This document shows, piece after piece, positions 6,539 through 6,663 of a stretch of 6,663 bases of DNA; position 1 is the stretch's first letter, and every line of letters begins with the position of its first letter. The position numbers and the translations under genes are program-made. The notes beneath the pieces were generated by a model. The model was not told where the DNA came from, made no database searches, and saw nothing but the letters and a program-made list of their open reading frames with translations. Origin of the DNA: JANXUF01 sp043747685 (GTDB lineage: Bacteria; Actinomycetota; Acidimicrobiia; Acidimicrobiales; Ilumatobacteraceae); contig JAYTOR010000048.1 of the NCBI GenBank assembly GCA_043747685.1, positions 1 to 6,663 of the forward strand, given 5' to 3'.

Positions 6539-6663
6539 TCATGTCGTGACCATCGCCCGGATGACCTCGAGCTTTGCCGGGCCGATGCCACGGACCCTCA
6601 ACAGGTCCTCTGCGGAGCCGAACGGACCGTTCGTCTCTCGATAGGCGACGATCGCAGCGGCGG
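6539..6663 (-). CDS. comEA: ComEA-type helix-hairpin-helix DNA-binding protein, C-terminal end (runs off right edge)
   Basis: The last 40 residues and stop codon of a protein ending in a helix-hairpin-helix domain. Visible are AAAIVAYRETNGPFGSAEDL (1-20 of the fragment) and LRVRGIGPAKLEVIRAM (21-37), which match the second half of the ComEA HhH domain (the I-x-x-YR-x-x-x-GPF, then V-x-GIG-x-x-x-x-x-x-I pattern). ComEA binds incoming double-stranded DNA outside the membrane and hands it to ComEC. The neighbouring comEC supports this call over other HhH proteins. The N-terminal signal/anchor and first hairpin are outside the window. Confidence 0.88.
   Translation of the reverse strand, partial: AAAIVAYRETNGPFGSAEDLLRVRGIGPAKLEVIRAMVTT

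Overview
The window is GC-rich DNA whose gene set and order match the conserved actinobacterial block comEA – comEC – holA – rpsT (opposite strand) – lepA. I infer a free-living actinobacterium, possibly of the Acidimicrobiia type. The inference rests on gene order, the TAnnnT -10 boxes, several apparently leaderless starts and an F420-type luciferase-like oxidoreductase. I could not run a taxonomic search.

Layout from left to right. An MFS exporter (N-terminal part only, minus, 1-365) lies 20 nt downstream of lepA (minus, 386-2170). A 139-bp divergent promoter region separates lepA from rpsT (plus, 2310-2564), which ends in a clear intrinsic terminator (2591-2622). Next is a short luciferase-like (LLM-class) oxidoreductase gene (plus, 2708-3490), convergent with holA (minus, 3538-4524). 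A 135-bp spacer between holA and comEC carries the holA -10 box and two overlapping perfect palindromes. comEC (minus, 4660-6108) encodes a membrane channel protein without the usual C-terminal metallo-beta-lactamase domain. A small unrecognised membrane-protein gene on the plus strand (6107-6538) fills the space between comEC and comEA exactly. The right edge holds the last 40 codons of comEA (minus, 6539-6663).

Functionally this is mostly housekeeping (translation: LepA, S20; replication: DNA polymerase III delta) next to DNA-uptake genes (ComEA, ComEC). The most unusual item is the four-TM gene lying antisense inside the comEA-comEC pair. Its ATG shares a CATG with the comEC ATG, and its TGA abuts the comEA stop within TGATCA. 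A second theme is that several genes lack a Shine-Dalgarno sequence but have a -10 box placed so that transcription would begin at or near the start codon. I see no mobile elements, CRISPR arrays, tRNAs or rRNAs.
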